DNA of 64,000 bases from Ariolimax columbianus. Taxonomy: Eukaryota; Mollusca; Gastropoda; Stylommatophora; Arionidae. Below the pieces are notes generated by a model. It did no database searches. It was not told where the DNA came from and saw only the letters and a program-made list of their open reading frames with translations. The stretch is from NCBI GenBank assembly GCA_036924085.1, contig JAVGWX010000002.1, positions 153,642,071-153,706,070 on the forward strand, in the 5' to 3' direction. The position numbers were made by a program, and so were the translations under genes. This document shows positions 33,150 through 44,400 of this stretch, in pieces. Position 1 is the first letter of the stretch. Each line of letters begins with the position of its first letter.

Positions 33150-34995
33150 ATTTCCTCTTTCTGGATAGCCAGTCCAGCTACCACACAATACCCAATTCTT
33201 TGCCTATTCCTACAACTCACACATTTTTGGCATATCCGTTTAATTGATACTATATTTTTGACTGTTCACACAGTGACATTGTAATTGCATATTTCCACAA
33301 CTAACACCTGTATTGCCTTTTTCCACAACAGAAATAATTTTCGGCTATTCACGCAAGTGACATTCGTTTCTGTACCTACTCTTATAACACAAACATATTG
33401 TATGTACTCCCGTTACTTGGGGAGGAAGAGTAACGTCTGGTGAGGCAAAACATACTCATCAGACATGTTAGTCAGGGTCAGGCAGAACATACTGATTAGA
33501 CAAGTTAGTCAGGGTCAGGCACAACATACTGATCAGACATGTTAGTCAGGGTCAGGCAAAACATACTCATCAGACATGTTAGTCAGGGTCAGGCAAAACA
33601 TAGTCATCAGACATGTTAGTCAGGGTCAGGCAAAACATATTGATCAGACATGTTAGTCAGGGTCAGGCAAAACATAGTCATCAGACATGTTAGTCAGGGT
33701 CAGGCAAAACATACTGATCAGACAAGTTAGTCAGGGTCAGGCACAACATACTGATCAGACATGTTAGTCAGGGTCAGGCAAAACATATTGATCAGACAAC
33801 TTAGTCAGGGTTAGGCAAAACATATTCATCATACATGTTAGTCAGGGTCAGGCAAAACATACTCATCAGACATGTTAGTCAGGGTCAGGCAAAACATACT
33901 CATCAGACAAGTTAGCCAGGGTCAAGCAAGACATACTCATCAGACATGTTAGTCAGGGTCAGGCAAAACATACTCATCAGACATGTTAGTCAGGGTCAGG
34001 CAAAATGTGCTGGCCAAGACTCTCACCTCGGCTTACCCGAAGTCATCCATGGAAACGGGCTGTTTTCACGGCAGCCTGGCTAACGAGGTGAGAGACTGAG
34101 GTGATCTCCGTAGTAGTGATTGACACACAGAAGAAGGCAGGCATAACAACACCGACTGGAGGACCCCGGCCTACCTTCATCAGCACGTTCGCAATATAAG
34201 GGAGGCTAAAACGAACCGCCACGTAACGTTCTTTTCAGTGCATCAAAATAGTAAATCTGTTCATTCTAGGCCTTAAACAACAACAACTTCCACTACATAC
34301 ATACTCTTTATGAAACTCCTCAGCCGACACATTTTCTACTGATTCCCACAACAGTGACACTATTTGTCTATTCCCAGAATTAGCACCATTTTTTGCGTGT
34401 TTCCACAACTCAAACGCATTTTATGAATTTCACTAACTAAATACTCGTTATCTATTCACACAACCGAGAAACTGTTTAATCACGCTCTATAACTCCACCA
34501 ATCTGTATCTATTTACACATCACACAGACTCTTGATCTGCTCCCACAACTCACAACTCTGGTTTTTTTTTAACAACACCGCACCTTAACATGCACTAGAT
34601 CTTACTTATTGTCTATTTCAACAACACAAGGCCAAATATTTTCCCAAAACACAAAATACTTGTTATGTTTAACAACAACTGACTAACCGTATATGTCTAT
34701 AACCCAACTGCTTACTTTCTATACCAAGTAAAGCAAGTAATAATGTGTATCTATTCATACAACCAAAACACACATAATCTAGATTCACAATCCACGTTTT
34801 GGCGATTTCCACAACACAAACAATTGTTATTTATATACAAATCCTACTTTGCATCAAACGTAATCATATAACATGAAAATCGCGTTATATGCAGACACAA
34901 ACCTATAATTGTCTATTCCTATAACACAAAACCTCGTTATCTACACACAAAACATTTGTTTTGCCTATTCTCACAACACACGCACTATGTCAAAC
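33150..34995. repeat. Degenerate C/A-rich tandem repeat, interrupted
   Basis: Loose units with TATTCCCACAACACAAAC, TATTTACACA and CTATTCACACAACC words lie on both sides (33150-33414 and 34280-34995) of the SINE-like insertion. The units are too diverged for a firm period (roughly 30-40 bp). Confidence 0.6.
33415..34275 (+). repeat. SINE/MITE-like family A, copy 2, with 37-bp array
   Basis: From 33440 to about 34005 about 15 units of 37 bp occur (GTTAGTCAGGGTCAGGCAAA and ACATACTCATCAGACAT). They are followed by the family A body: GGCCAAGACTCTCACCTCGG, CCATGGAAACGGGCTGTTTT, CGTAGTAGTGATTGACACA, CCTACCTTCATCAGCACG, CCACGTAACGTTCTTTTCAG. The end is AAACAACAACAAC. In the copy at 8368-8690 the same region has only one to two units, so the array is an internal expansion. 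Confidence 0.88.
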
Positions 34996-35176
34996 ATGAA
35001 GGTAGCAAAATAACACATGAAAAATAACTTTATTTGAAGATCATAAATTATCAATATATTTGCGTTAACATAAATTACATTTTATCTTTGCCTTGACTTA
35101 AACTTACGTTTTTCTTATATTTTACTGTCTATTTCACATTTATGTAATATGCATTTTTTTGAATGAACTTTAAAAA

Positions 35177-35892
35177 GTCAAACAATGAAATAAATTTATT
35201 AAAATATAAATCAGTTTTTCAAATTAACCAACAGTATACACATTATTTTAAAATAAGCGAATTACATGAAGTATATAATTTATCTTTAAATATCGACATT
35301 TTCTAATATACAATCAACCAGTCAATAAATAAGAAAAAATAATTTAATCAATCATTAAATAAATTATTCAATCAATCCATTAAAACCCGTCGCTTCTCTC
35401 GGTACGTGGGTCATTGACCCCATCCAGCCAGCACACAGTCCTGGACTGCTCTTCCTGCCTCTATTCAGGTGTAACCATCCAGCCAGTACACAGTCCTGGA
35501 CTGCTCTTTCTGCCTCTATTCATGTGTAATTTCGGCTTTCAAACAATGAAATAAATTTATTAAAATATAAATCAGTTTTTCAAATTAACCAACAGTATAC
35601 ACATTATTTTAAAATAAGCGAATTACATGAAGTATGTAATTTATCTTTAAATATCGACATTTTCTAATATACAATCAACCAGTCAATAAATAAGAAAAAT
35701 AATTTAATCAATCATTAAATAAATTATTCAATCAATCCATCAAAACCCGTCGCTTCTCTCGGTACGTAGGTCATTGACCCCATCCAGCCAGCACACAGTC
35801 CTGGACTGCTCTTCCTGCCTCTATTCAGGTGTAACCATCCAGCCAGTACACAGTCCTGGACTGCTCTTTCTGCCTCTATTCATGTGTAATGT
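35177..35892. repeat. 361-bp direct tandem duplication
   Basis: The block starting TCAAACAATGAAATAAATTT at 35178 is repeated at 35539 with only a few substitutions and a one-base indel. Each copy ends in two 55-bp units (CCATCCAGCCAG.ACACAGTC). The high identity marks a recent duplication of non-coding AT-rich DNA. Confidence 0.93.
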
Positions 35893-36150
35893 CGGCTTCT
35901 GGTAGCACTCCCTGGAAACGGGATGTTTTTATTGCAGCCTGGCTAGCTTGGTGAGGGATCAACGTGAGATTCCCGTAGTAGTGAGTGACGCGCAGATGAA
36001 GCCAAGCAGATGACAACCGCATGGAGGACCCCGGTCCACCTTCACCAGCACACTCGGGATGCGAGAAAAGCTACTGCAGTCGGCCACTTAACGTCTTTTT
36101 CAGGGCGCACAAAAGTGTAAACACACTCATTGAGAACATTCAAAACAACA
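35893..36150 (+). repeat. SINE/MITE-like family A, copy 3
   Basis: It matches the body of copy 2: CCCTGGAAACGGGATGTTTT, GCAGCCTGGCTAGC..GGTGAG, CGTAGTAGTGAGTGACGC, GGAGGACCCCGGTCCACCTT, GCCACTTAACGTC, TTTTTCAGGGCGCACAAAAG, and ends AAAACAACAACAAGG. It lacks the 37-bp unit region at its left end. Confidence 0.85.
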
Positions 36151-36244
36151 ACAAGGCGAGGCAGCCAACCGCATGTACAATTTTCTTCAGTCGTTTCTTT
36201 CGACACGCAAGTAAGGAAACAGTGGGGACTATGCTGGTTGCCAC

Positions 36245-36775
36245 GGGAACCAATCGTGTCATTGATACCTTTACTGCTACCATTGCTGCTACCATTGGTG
36301 ATACCATTGGTGATACCATACTGATACCATTGGTGATACCATTGGTGATACCATACTGATACCATTTGTGATACCATTGGTGATACCATTACTGATACCA
36401 TTGGTGATACCATTACTGATACCATTTGTGATACCATTGGTGATACCATTGGTGATACCATTGGTGATACCATACTGATACCATTGGTGATACCATACTG
36501 ATACCATACTGATACCATTGGTGATACCATACTGATACCATTGGTGATACCATTGGTGATACAATTGCTGCTACCATTGGTGAAACCATTGGTGATACCA
36601 TTGGTGATACCATACTGATACCATTGGTGATACTATTGCTGCTACCATTGGTGATACCATTGGTGATACCATTGGTGAAACCATTGGTGATACCATTGGT
36701 GATACCATACTGATACCATTGGTGATACTATTGCTGCTACCATTGCTGATATCATTGCTGCTACCACTGCTGCGT
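36245..36775. repeat. 12-bp minisatellite (GATACCATTGGT)
   Basis: Units of 12 bp alternate between GATACCATTGGT, GATACCATACT (shortened), GCTACCATT and GATACCATTACT. Open frames on both strands are by-products. Confidence 0.95.
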
Positions 36776-37075
36776 GTTTATGACAGAAATTAACTCACAT
36801 TTCCGTTTAAGCTGTCACGAAAAATGTATTATTAACATAACCTCCATATTAAATTTTGGAATTTGCTATATGATAAGATAATAGTGTGTTGATAATGCAC
36901 AATAAAACATATACTCCAGTATAATTCTCATAATTAAAAGTAAACCATAGCACTTGCTCACAAATCGCGTATCCAGGCCCATAGCTACAAACGTGACTTC
37001 GTGAAATAGGTCAAAGTTATCAAGCCAGGTAAACCGTCAAGTCATGTTTCATTTATCACTGGCAGTCACAGGTTC

Positions 37076-37163
37076 AATTTATCAAATATACAATGTATCA
37101 CCACGTTGCATTTATACCCAATTTATCAAATATACAATGTATCACCACGTTGCATTTATACGC
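37076..37163. repeat. 44-bp tandem duplication
   Basis: Two copies of AATTTATCAAATATACAATG plus TATCACCACGTTGCATTTAT lie side by side. Confidence 0.9.
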
Positions 37164-38330
37164 GAAAATAAAATAAATACACACACAATTTAAAAATGTG
37201 CATGTTGACATGTTCTCTATTTGGAACAAAGACAAGTTTACCACTCAGTAAAATAACTGTTGATGTATATATTTATATATATATATTTGTGTGCTTGTGT
37301 GTTAATTTTGCGGTCGTCATTGTTTCTTGTTTTGATTTGTGCAACTCATCTTTGCTGTGCCAGGTCAAAACAAAATACACAAAAACGTCTATGTCAAGTT
37401 TAGCTTGAGGTAGACAAAAGATTTGTAATTATATGTAGGAATCTAAACGCGAGTTATTGATTGTCAGCGCGTATTCTTATTCTAGCTCGAAGGGAAGAAA
37501 ATTAATCTAAGGTTACCTCTCATGCCAATGTTCAAGAAACATTTAGAATATTTTTTGTGTTAGAGCGCTCTAGCATTTAATGGATCAATACATCTTCAGA
37601 ATTTTCTTGTCGTTCTGCCGCAAGCCCATCCTTTCGAACTCCAGATGTGGACTATAATGGCTAAAAGTTGGTAGCCATTTGCCCTCGATGTTTGACTGTG
37701 CTCGAAGCTGCTATTTCACTTGAAGCAAACTCCAAGAGAAGAAACAATGTCAATGCGGAGATGCTTGAAGTCATGCAGAATACGATCATTGATTTCAACC
37801 TGTGATTGCCTTTCCAGGTATCGATTTGCTCCAGCGCGCGTGCACGGTTTAAAAAATGTCTGTAACTGCCTCGTTCCTCACTTAAAAACCGTAAGAGCAA
37901 AGTCGATAGGAGGTGATCGTAGTTATATCAACAAATGGACGGCGGTCGAGGTTTGCTCTTCTTCAAGCCTCATCGTCCCTGGAGGAGTCCGCCACCATTA
38001 CAATCCAATTAAGCTGTGGGTTTCCTACAGACGACCACGCACTGAACAGCCATTGTGTGTTCTCCTAGTTCAATGTACAACTTGTTAGATCGTGCGGGCA
38101 GGTACTTCCAAACACATGAGGCTGTCCATGATTGACGATGAGTCGAGTGTCAGCCAGGTCTGTTTAGTTTGTGTCTTGCATCAGTTGCTTTGTCTGCAGT
38201 GTCAGACCACAAACACTGCTCGATTTTTTTTTCCAGAATTGACACGTGGCTTGAAATATTCTCCGCCCATGCTCCAATTACTTGCTTATGATCAACACAT
38301 ATCAGATATTATTCTTCATATGTAATTTTG
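37164..38330. other. Unassigned unique DNA
   Basis: Frames overlap on both strands between 37660 and 38090 (minus: a stretch with ERGSYRHFLNRARALEQIDT; plus: a 122-codon frame). Neither shows a domain I recognise. Composition is more balanced than in the surroundings, so a degraded gene or transposon is possible. Confidence 0.3.
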
Positions 38331-38334
38331 TTTG

Positions 38335-38880
38335 TTAGATTTATCAACTTCATATGCCGCTGAATCTATTTTCTGAATGGTATATCTTCATATACCGTTA
38401 GTTTCTATTTTCTGAAAAGTTTAGCTTCATATACCACTAAATCTATTTTCAGAATATTATAGCTTCATGCTCTACTCTATCTATATTCTAAATATTCCAA
38501 GTATTATGGCTTCCTACCCTGGTCTCTATTGTCTTAATATTATAACTTCATAAATTGCTCTCTATTTTCTGAATAGTAGAGAATTATACACAGTTCAATC
38601 TATTTCATGAATATAAGAACCTCATACATCCATTAATTTATTTTCTGAATTTTCTAGCCTCAATCTGTCCTCGGTCTATTTCCCAAAAATTATAACTGAA
38701 TCCAGCCTATTTTCCAGCCTATCAGTTTATTTTCTGAATATTCTTTCCCACTGTGGTCAGTCTATTTCAACACATTAGTCTTGCTGGAACTGTCTGACTT
38801 TTCACTGAATCTTGAAACCGAATCAAATTTCAGTCTATTTTAAAAATATGTTACCATTATACGGCGCTGAATCTATTCTA
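38335..38880. repeat. Degenerate AT-rich repeat (TCTATTTTCTGAAT)
   Basis: Diverged units with TCTATTTTCTGAATA and TTATAGCTTCATA words occur roughly every 50 bp. Similar words occur at 42960-43245 and 43890-44400, so one old array may have been broken by later insertions. Confidence 0.65.
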
Positions 38881-39062
38881 TTTCATTATTGACCGGAGTA
38901 AGTGAATAGCAGATTCGCTGGATCGTTCGTGTTTCCCAGCAAGGCTATTAGATGTATTCCTCACTTCCAGCACTCTCCAATTTACACAGCTGTAAATGCA
39001 TACTTGATTCTCTATTAGGGAAAGTAAGGCAGAGAGAAAGAAGTGGCTCCCGACCACATGTT
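38880..39062 (+). repeat. SINE-like family B, copy 1
   Basis: The body has ACACAGCTGTAAATGCATAC, then GGGAAAGTAAGGCAGAGAGA and GTGGCTCCCGACCACA. These match the family consensus seen at 48700, 53260 and 63805 (CCCAGC.GTAAATGGGTACC, GGGAAAGTAA.GC). The left part (GAATAGCAGATTCGCTGG, TGGATCGTTCG) is tRNA-like with weak A and B boxes. It lies inside the degenerate AT-rich repeat. Confidence 0.65.
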
Positions 39063-39231
39063 CCACTATTTCATAAAATTATAAGACCTTGAATAGTGAT
39101 ATTTCTTTGACTTCACCGCCGATGACAGTGTATCTTCTGGGACAACCTTGACCTAACTAACTTTTACTTCTTCGTTTGTTCAAATCATAAGATACGTCGT
39201 GAAGCACTCCATAATGAGCCTTCGACATATT

Positions 39232-39890
39232 CGTCTTCTTGTCCCACTCATTAGCCTCTCTCTCCCGCACAAAGACCTTTTTGTCCCACTCATTAGCCTC
39301 TCTCTCCCACACAAAGACCTTTTTGTCCCACTCATTAGCCTCTCTCTCCCACACAAATACCTTTTTGTCCCACTCATTAGCCTCTCTCTCCCACACAAAG
39401 ACCTTTTTGTCCCACTCATTAGCCTCTCTCTCCCACACAAAGACCTTTTTGTCCCACTCATTAGCCTCTCTCTCCCACAAAAAGACCTTTTTGTCCCACT
39501 CATTAGCCTCTATGTCCCACACAAAGACCTTTTTGTCCCACTCATTAGCCTCTCTCTCCCACACAAAGACCTTTTTGTCCCACTCATTAGCCTCTCTCTC
39601 CCACACAAAGACCTTTTTGTCCCACTCATTAGCCTCTATGTCCCACACACAGACCTTTTTGTCCCACTCATTAGCCTCTATGTCCCACACAAAGACCTTT
39701 TTGTCCCACTCATTAGCCTCTATGTCCCACACAAAGACCTTTTTGTCCCACTCATTAGCCTCTATGTCCCACACATCGACCTTTTTGTCCCACTCATTAG
39801 CCTCTATGTCTCGCACATCGACCTTTTTGTCCCACTCATTAGCCTCTATGTCTCGCACATCGACCTTTTTGTCCCACTCATTAGCCTCTA
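39232..39890. repeat. 42-bp minisatellite
   Basis: About 16 units of 42 bp (CACTCATTAGCCTCTCTCTC and CCACACAAAGACCTTTTTGT). A CTCTCTCTCCC form dominates to about 39600 and a CTCTATGTCCC form to the right; the last three units carry CATCGACC. Being a multiple of three without stops, it gives 230-250 codon frames on both strands, all by-products. Confidence 0.95.
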
Positions 39891-39949
39891 TGTATTACAG
39901 TTTTGTTGGCATTTATATGAGTTACATACGTTTTTCAAAAATAGTGGAT

Positions 39950-40520
39950 AGAAAGCTATTTAGTTAAGCTAGCAAAGAGAGGCAATCAGAAGAGTTGCCA
40001 AAGACAGAATAGTCTTTGTTAGCTTGAACACCGTTTAAAAGGCTCTTCAGTGCAGCACAAATTTAATATTAAACACGAAATGGTATTTTCTGAGATTCTG
40101 TTTGGTGTGAAGTGTTGGAAAGTTACAGAAAAAGAAACGTCAAAACGGTGATCTTTTCATACAAGCTATGTCAAAATGATTCATTTAATTTTCTAACTGA
40201 ACACCATCACCAACTGAGAACTGATTGCCTAGAGCAATCAAGACGACGTGCCCACCTTCATTACCTGCCGACGCTGGAATTGGGTCGGCCACGTCCTGAG
40301 CAGAAAAGCTGACACCATCGTCAGAACCGTCGTGGTATGTATGGATCACAGAGAAAAGGCGAGAAGGGTGAACACAAAATAACTTGGTGAGCAACCCCAG
40401 AAGCCGAAAAGAAAATCATGAATCAGAGATGAGGTACAGTATGAAAGATGGCTGCAGAACGGGTGAGGTGGAAGGAGTTCACTATTTCCGGGAAAGACAC
40501 CATCAGGCGAAATGGTTACT
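39950..40520 (+). pseudogene. LINE RT C-terminal remnant
   Basis: Plus frames give LVKLAKRGN, then FGVKCWKVTEKETSKR (the YGAECW block), LNTITN, SNQDDVPTF, RRWNWVGHVLSRKADTIVRT and a MDHREKARR piece. After a shift come EKKIMNQ and KMAAERVRWKEF. The block order equals that of the remnants at 20987, 49235 and 56945. Stops occur in several blocks. The 42-bp array abuts its upstream side. Confidence 0.8.
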
Positions 40521-40924
40521 GACAACATTTCTAGACACGGACCAAGAATTTAAGACGAAGAAAAAAAGCACATACTCATTTCCACTTCAGTCTATGCCAG
40601 CAGTAGTAACCATTGTCTTGACACCAACCTTCAGTCTAAGTTCTGGCTATACTATAGCTCTCTAAGATAGACGAAAACCTTATCCATCTCAACCCCTCCA
40701 CCTCACTCTAAACCCCCTCCCCCGCCACAACCAATTAATTGCATTGAACAACTAGCTATTCGCACATACCAAACGTTGCCTGATCGTGAACCCATCTGAA
40801 TTTGAAAGAAAGCTAACAAAACACGACCATATTACGCTACTCGCATTACAGAGCATATAACACATACTTTTCTCTTGCATTTGAAGTTAACTGCAGCTCT
40901 GAGATGATTTCTTTCTTCGACAAC

Positions 40925-41335
40925 CTCTCTTTGCAAGCCAAGAAACCATGGACAGTGTATAGCAGACATGGCAGACAGATACATCGTTTCCACATGAGCT
41001 CTCTCCAAACGCTGCTCACGGTCAGGTGACAGGACAAGGTACATAACTCTGAAATCCTCAACAGATCAAACGTGGCGAACATCCATACCTTTCTGCGAAA
41101 AGCCCAAATAAGATATACGTGACATGTTGTTCGCGTGTCCGATGAGCGGCTTCTCTAGCAGCTGCTATACAAGGATGTCTCTACTCCGGATGCCTCTAAC
41201 GCCAAGATGGCAGGTATATCATTCCCACAAAGCCCAACATGAACAAGACAATAGCTGTGCACAGATTTTTGTTTCTATCCAAGATTAAGTTCAGTGCACG
41301 CCTACTGAGGGGCAGTATTCATAGGCCCCAGAAAT
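40925..41335 (+). pseudogene. Second LINE RT C-terminal remnant
   Basis: One plus frame reads PWTVYSRHGRQIHRFHMSSL, then QDKVHNSEILNRSNVANI, HTFLRKAQIRYT and HVVRVSDERLL..LLYKDV. This is the WTVY.RH...L..FH....R..L...WQDK.....VL......+H.+L...Q.RW.GHV.RM tail typical of another LINE family. Only three stops, each explicable as one base change, interrupt about 95 codons. It differs from the family at 39950. Confidence 0.78.
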
Positions 41336-41369
41336 CTTCCAAGTGTACCTCCGCTATGGAAATAAGCAC

Positions 41370-41592
41370 GGTAAGTAAGTAGGAAGATATGTAGGTAAGT
41401 AGGTAGGTAGGTAAGTAAGTATGTAGGTAGGTAGATAGATAGGCAGATATGTAGGTAGAAAGTTAGGTAGATAGGTAGGTAGATAGATAGGTAAGTAGAT
41501 ATGTAGGTAGATAGATAGGTAGATATGTAGGTGGAAAGTTAGGTAGATAGGTAGGTAGTTAGGTAGGTAGGTAGATATGTAGGTAGATAGAT
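41370..41592. repeat. TAGG/GATA tetranucleotide microsatellite
   Basis: The sequence mixes (GTAG)n, (TAGG)n and GATA units. Minus-strand Tyr-Leu-Pro-Thr frames are by-products. Confidence 0.95.
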
Positions 41593-41599
41593 CCACTTA

Positions 41600-42010
41600 T
41601 TCAACACAGGCCCGTTGCATAACCCGTCCATGAACATGATTAGTGGCTGAGTCCCAGGGCTGCATACAATGAGGGTGATGCCGTCCGATTTGATTAAAGA
41701 CAGGTGCTGCATGCCGCAAATGGTGACAGAGCAATGATGGAGAGGATTGTTTCCTATTCTTGACCTGCTTCTAGAGCTGATGTGGGAGCAGGGCAAGGCG
41801 GGCCACATGTAAAAATAGGCCAATTGCGGCAGTTTCAATGCGATTTCCAGTCTTATCAGTCGGATATCTTCGTCATTGTAAACCATGTTATACCAGTGGA
41901 TCGCATGAACATGCCACTGTCTGCGCATGACAAGGCGCTCCTGACCGCTTTGCAACGTAGTCTAGGTTGGAGAATCGCACAGTTGTGTGAGGACGACGAC
42001 TAAACACCGA
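41600..42010. other. Unassigned DNA with overlapping open frames
   Basis: A minus frame of about 115 codons (from 41955) and a plus frame of 73 codons (41782-42003) overlap. Neither has a motif I recognise. Confidence 0.25.
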
Positions 42011-42014
42011 ATGA

Positions 42015-42215
42015 TTCTGATATTTGTATTGCCTAACTGATGTTCAGGTGCTTAATAAATGATGACAGCTGATACATCACTGTGGAGGCTTTCTGAGATC
42101 TTATTTCTATGTCGAGCAATCTGTCATCAGTAAAATCCCTACCAAGTATTTGAGTTCTTGGGCCTGTTTTGCTTGGCTTGGCTTCGTTCATTCTCAATCT
42201 CCCACTACCAAACAC
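42015..42215 (-). pseudogene. Possible RT motif C fragment
   Basis: The minus strand reads SKTGPRTQILGRDFTDDRLL, then DIEIRSQKASTVMYQLSSF and KHLNIS. This could be an RT FADD box (FTDD) followed by the helix and LNI strand of motif D. It is a single short block without other RT motifs, so the call is tentative. Confidence 0.35.
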
Positions 42216-42872
42216 TTAAAGGGCTTAAGTAGCAGAATGTAGTCCAGAGAACGGAATGCGTTGTGTCGTAGTTTACAGCTTGACTGCGATATTTGCACCT
42301 TTCGGTCCAACACATCCGACTTCAGCAATCATTTTTTGAGTACCGGATTAGCATTTCCTCTGCGATCCCTTCTTCCTAGCAAGTCTGCTCTGCTGCAGCC
42401 TGTTATCCAGGATCACCACGTGGAGGTGTAGAAGGGTCTTGGCAGCTTTGGTTCGCTAGCCCTGATGCTAGCAGTCAGCTATGAGTCGCTGACCACTGCA
42501 GCTCATGCGCTGCTCAGCACCTTGATCCCCTTGGGCCTGTTTGACATTATTTACACTCATACTTAATGTACCTATACCTGTCTTGTGTTTTCTATTTCCC
42601 TCCTACCTGAGTTAAGGGCCTCCGCTAAAATTGGTATTCATTAGGAACAATTCATCAAAGTACTTTGTGTGTTTTTACAATACTGGTTTCTATATAAATT
42701 CTTTTAACACAATATCTTTGGTCGTCATTTGCGACATACATGGAGGTGCAGAGACCTTATTCTTTCCTCCCAGGAAACGGTCTCGGGGCCTACTCAGGGT
42801 TTTTAGTTGGCTTCACATTCTACAAAGGTACGAGAGAGGGAAGGTGATGTTGATTAATCTCTGATCTTGACA
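42216..42872. other. Unassigned DNA
   Basis: The segment 42240-42310 (TTTACAGCTTGACTGCGATATTTGC) resembles 59565-59640 (TTTACAGCGTGGCTGTGATATCTGC), a possible further dispersed repeat. No gene is seen. Confidence 0.4.
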
Positions 42873-42915
42873 CTCTGCAGTCTACCCAGCTGTAAATGGG
42901 AGACATATACTGAGC
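42873..42915 (+). repeat. SINE-like family B fragment
   Basis: The short core TCTACCCAGCTGTAAATGGG matches the conserved core of family B. Flanking parts are lost. Confidence 0.5.
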
Positions 42916-42959
42916 TCTAGTATATAGGAGTCTAGAAAGCTTTATCCTCGATGGCAGTC

Positions 42960-43245
42960 TTCTATGTTACCATCTGTAAGCTTTATTTTTAATATAACAT
43001 AGATATTTTCTGAATCTGTTATGATCATGTAATACGTTCTCAATTTTCTGAACCTATTATCAGCATGCAATATATCTTCAATTTTCTGAATCTTTCATCA
43101 TTTTACATTACGTCCCCTTTTTTCTGAATCTATTATTAGCATACAATATATTCTCTCTATATTCTGAATCTATTTTCAGCATACAATATATTCTCTCTAT
43201 TTTCTGAATCTATTCTAGTCCTAAATACAAACTCTATTTTCTGAA
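42960..43245. repeat. Degenerate AT-rich repeat (TTTTCTGAATCTATT)
   Basis: Units of roughly 45-60 bp contain TTTTCTGAATCTATTATCAGC and CATACAATATATTC. It is related to 38335-38880. Confidence 0.75.
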
Positions 43246-43284
43246 TAGACTATCATCGTACAGTACATTAGTCCGAATCTGAAT

Positions 43285-43925
43285 CTTCTATCTTCTGCGT
43301 TTAGAGTCACTGGTTCTGCTAAATCTGCAAGTCCAACGTCAGGATGAAGTCCGCTGTCTGCTCTTGGTCGGGTCGCTGTCCCACAGTTTCGGTCACAGCT
43401 CTGCACCCCTGGCCCATCCGCTGCATGAAGCCCACTTTTCCTCCCATATGGGGTCGCTGTCGCACATCTTATGTATAGCTCTGCACTCTCTGGCCCATCC
43501 ATTGATCGAAGCCCACTTTTCCTCCCATATGGGGTCGCTGTCGCACATCTTATGTATAGCTCTGCACTCTCTGGCCCATCCATTGATCGAAGCCCACTTT
43601 TCCTCCCATATGGGGTCGCTGTCGCACATCTTATGTATAGCTCTGCACTCTCTGGCCCATCCATTGATCGAAGCCCACTTTTCCTCCCATATCGGGTCGC
43701 TGTCCCACAGTTTATGTATGGTCCCATCGGTTACTAGGGGATGGGAGGATCTGAAAGATGTGCTCCAGGATGTGAATGTTAGTTCCACATAGGCATTTCT
43801 CGATGTGAGATATATGGAGGCGATACGTATAACTTATCAGTCTACAGTTATCCTGTATTGAACGAAAGAGGATAACTTGTGAATTTGTTAACATTACTGA
43901 ACTCTCTAAATCTTCTAATTTCATA
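43285..43925 (-). pseudogene. LINE ORF2 C-terminal remnant with 81-bp expansion
   Basis: From 43924 leftwards the minus strand reads YRLHISHIEKCLCGTNIHIL, then EHIFQILPSPSN. This corresponds to the C.CG......EH....CP block after RNase H (compare 29153-29920). After it come IHKLWDSDPIWEEKWAS units repeated by the 81-bp array, and finally a FILTLDLQI-stop ending in another frame near 43310. Position and order match the LINE C-terminus, although identity is low. The remnant is the second RNase H-type tail in the window that carries a tandem expansion at this place. Confidence 0.55.
43369..43712. repeat. 81-bp tandem repeat
   Basis: About four units of 81 bp (CTGCACTCTCTGGCCCATCC ... GGGGTCGCTGTCGCACATCT) occur; the two central ones are essentially identical, and the outer ones diverge. 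The unit is 27 codons, so frames stay open on both strands. Confidence 0.92.
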
Positions 43926-43929
43926 GAAC

Positions 43930-44400
43930 TCTCTAAATACCATAGAACTCTCTAAATGTCATAAAACGCTCTATTTTCCTAATATCAAAGAACTCACTAA
44001 TTGTCTAATATAGTGGGACTCTTTGAATCGTCTAAAATTTAACTTTCTGAATCTTGCAATATCATAGCTTTCTGTATTTTCTAATGTTATGAGTATCTGA
44101 ATCTTATAATATCATAACATTCTTTCTGAATTTTCAAATATTATAGATATCCCAATCCTCGAATATCATATAAACTTTCAGAATTGCATAATATTATAGA
44201 TCTCTGAATCCATGAATATCATAGAATTATCTTGAAAACCTAATATTAATAACTTTCTGAAACTCCTATTATCATAGAACGCTTCAATCGACTAATATTA
44301 TAGGATTCTATGATTTTCTAATTTCATAGAATTACTCATTTTTCTATTATCATAGATTTCTACGGATCTTCAAATATCATATAATTCTCCTTCTCTAATA
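43930..44400. repeat. Degenerate AT-rich repeat (ATAGAACTCTCTAAAT)
   Basis: Poorly conserved units of 25-45 bp carry TCATAGAA, CTCTCTAAAT and TCTGAATC words. It resembles the arrays at 38.3 and 43.0 kb. Confidence 0.6.

Noticed and set aside
33440..34005. Regular 37-bp repeats resembling a CRISPR array
   Set aside because: Units are contiguous with no unique spacers, no cas genes are present, and the context is eukaryotic transposon DNA.
43471..43737. Plus-strand frame over the 81-bp repeats
   Set aside because: By-product of an 81-bp stop-free unit on the strand opposite to the LINE remnant.
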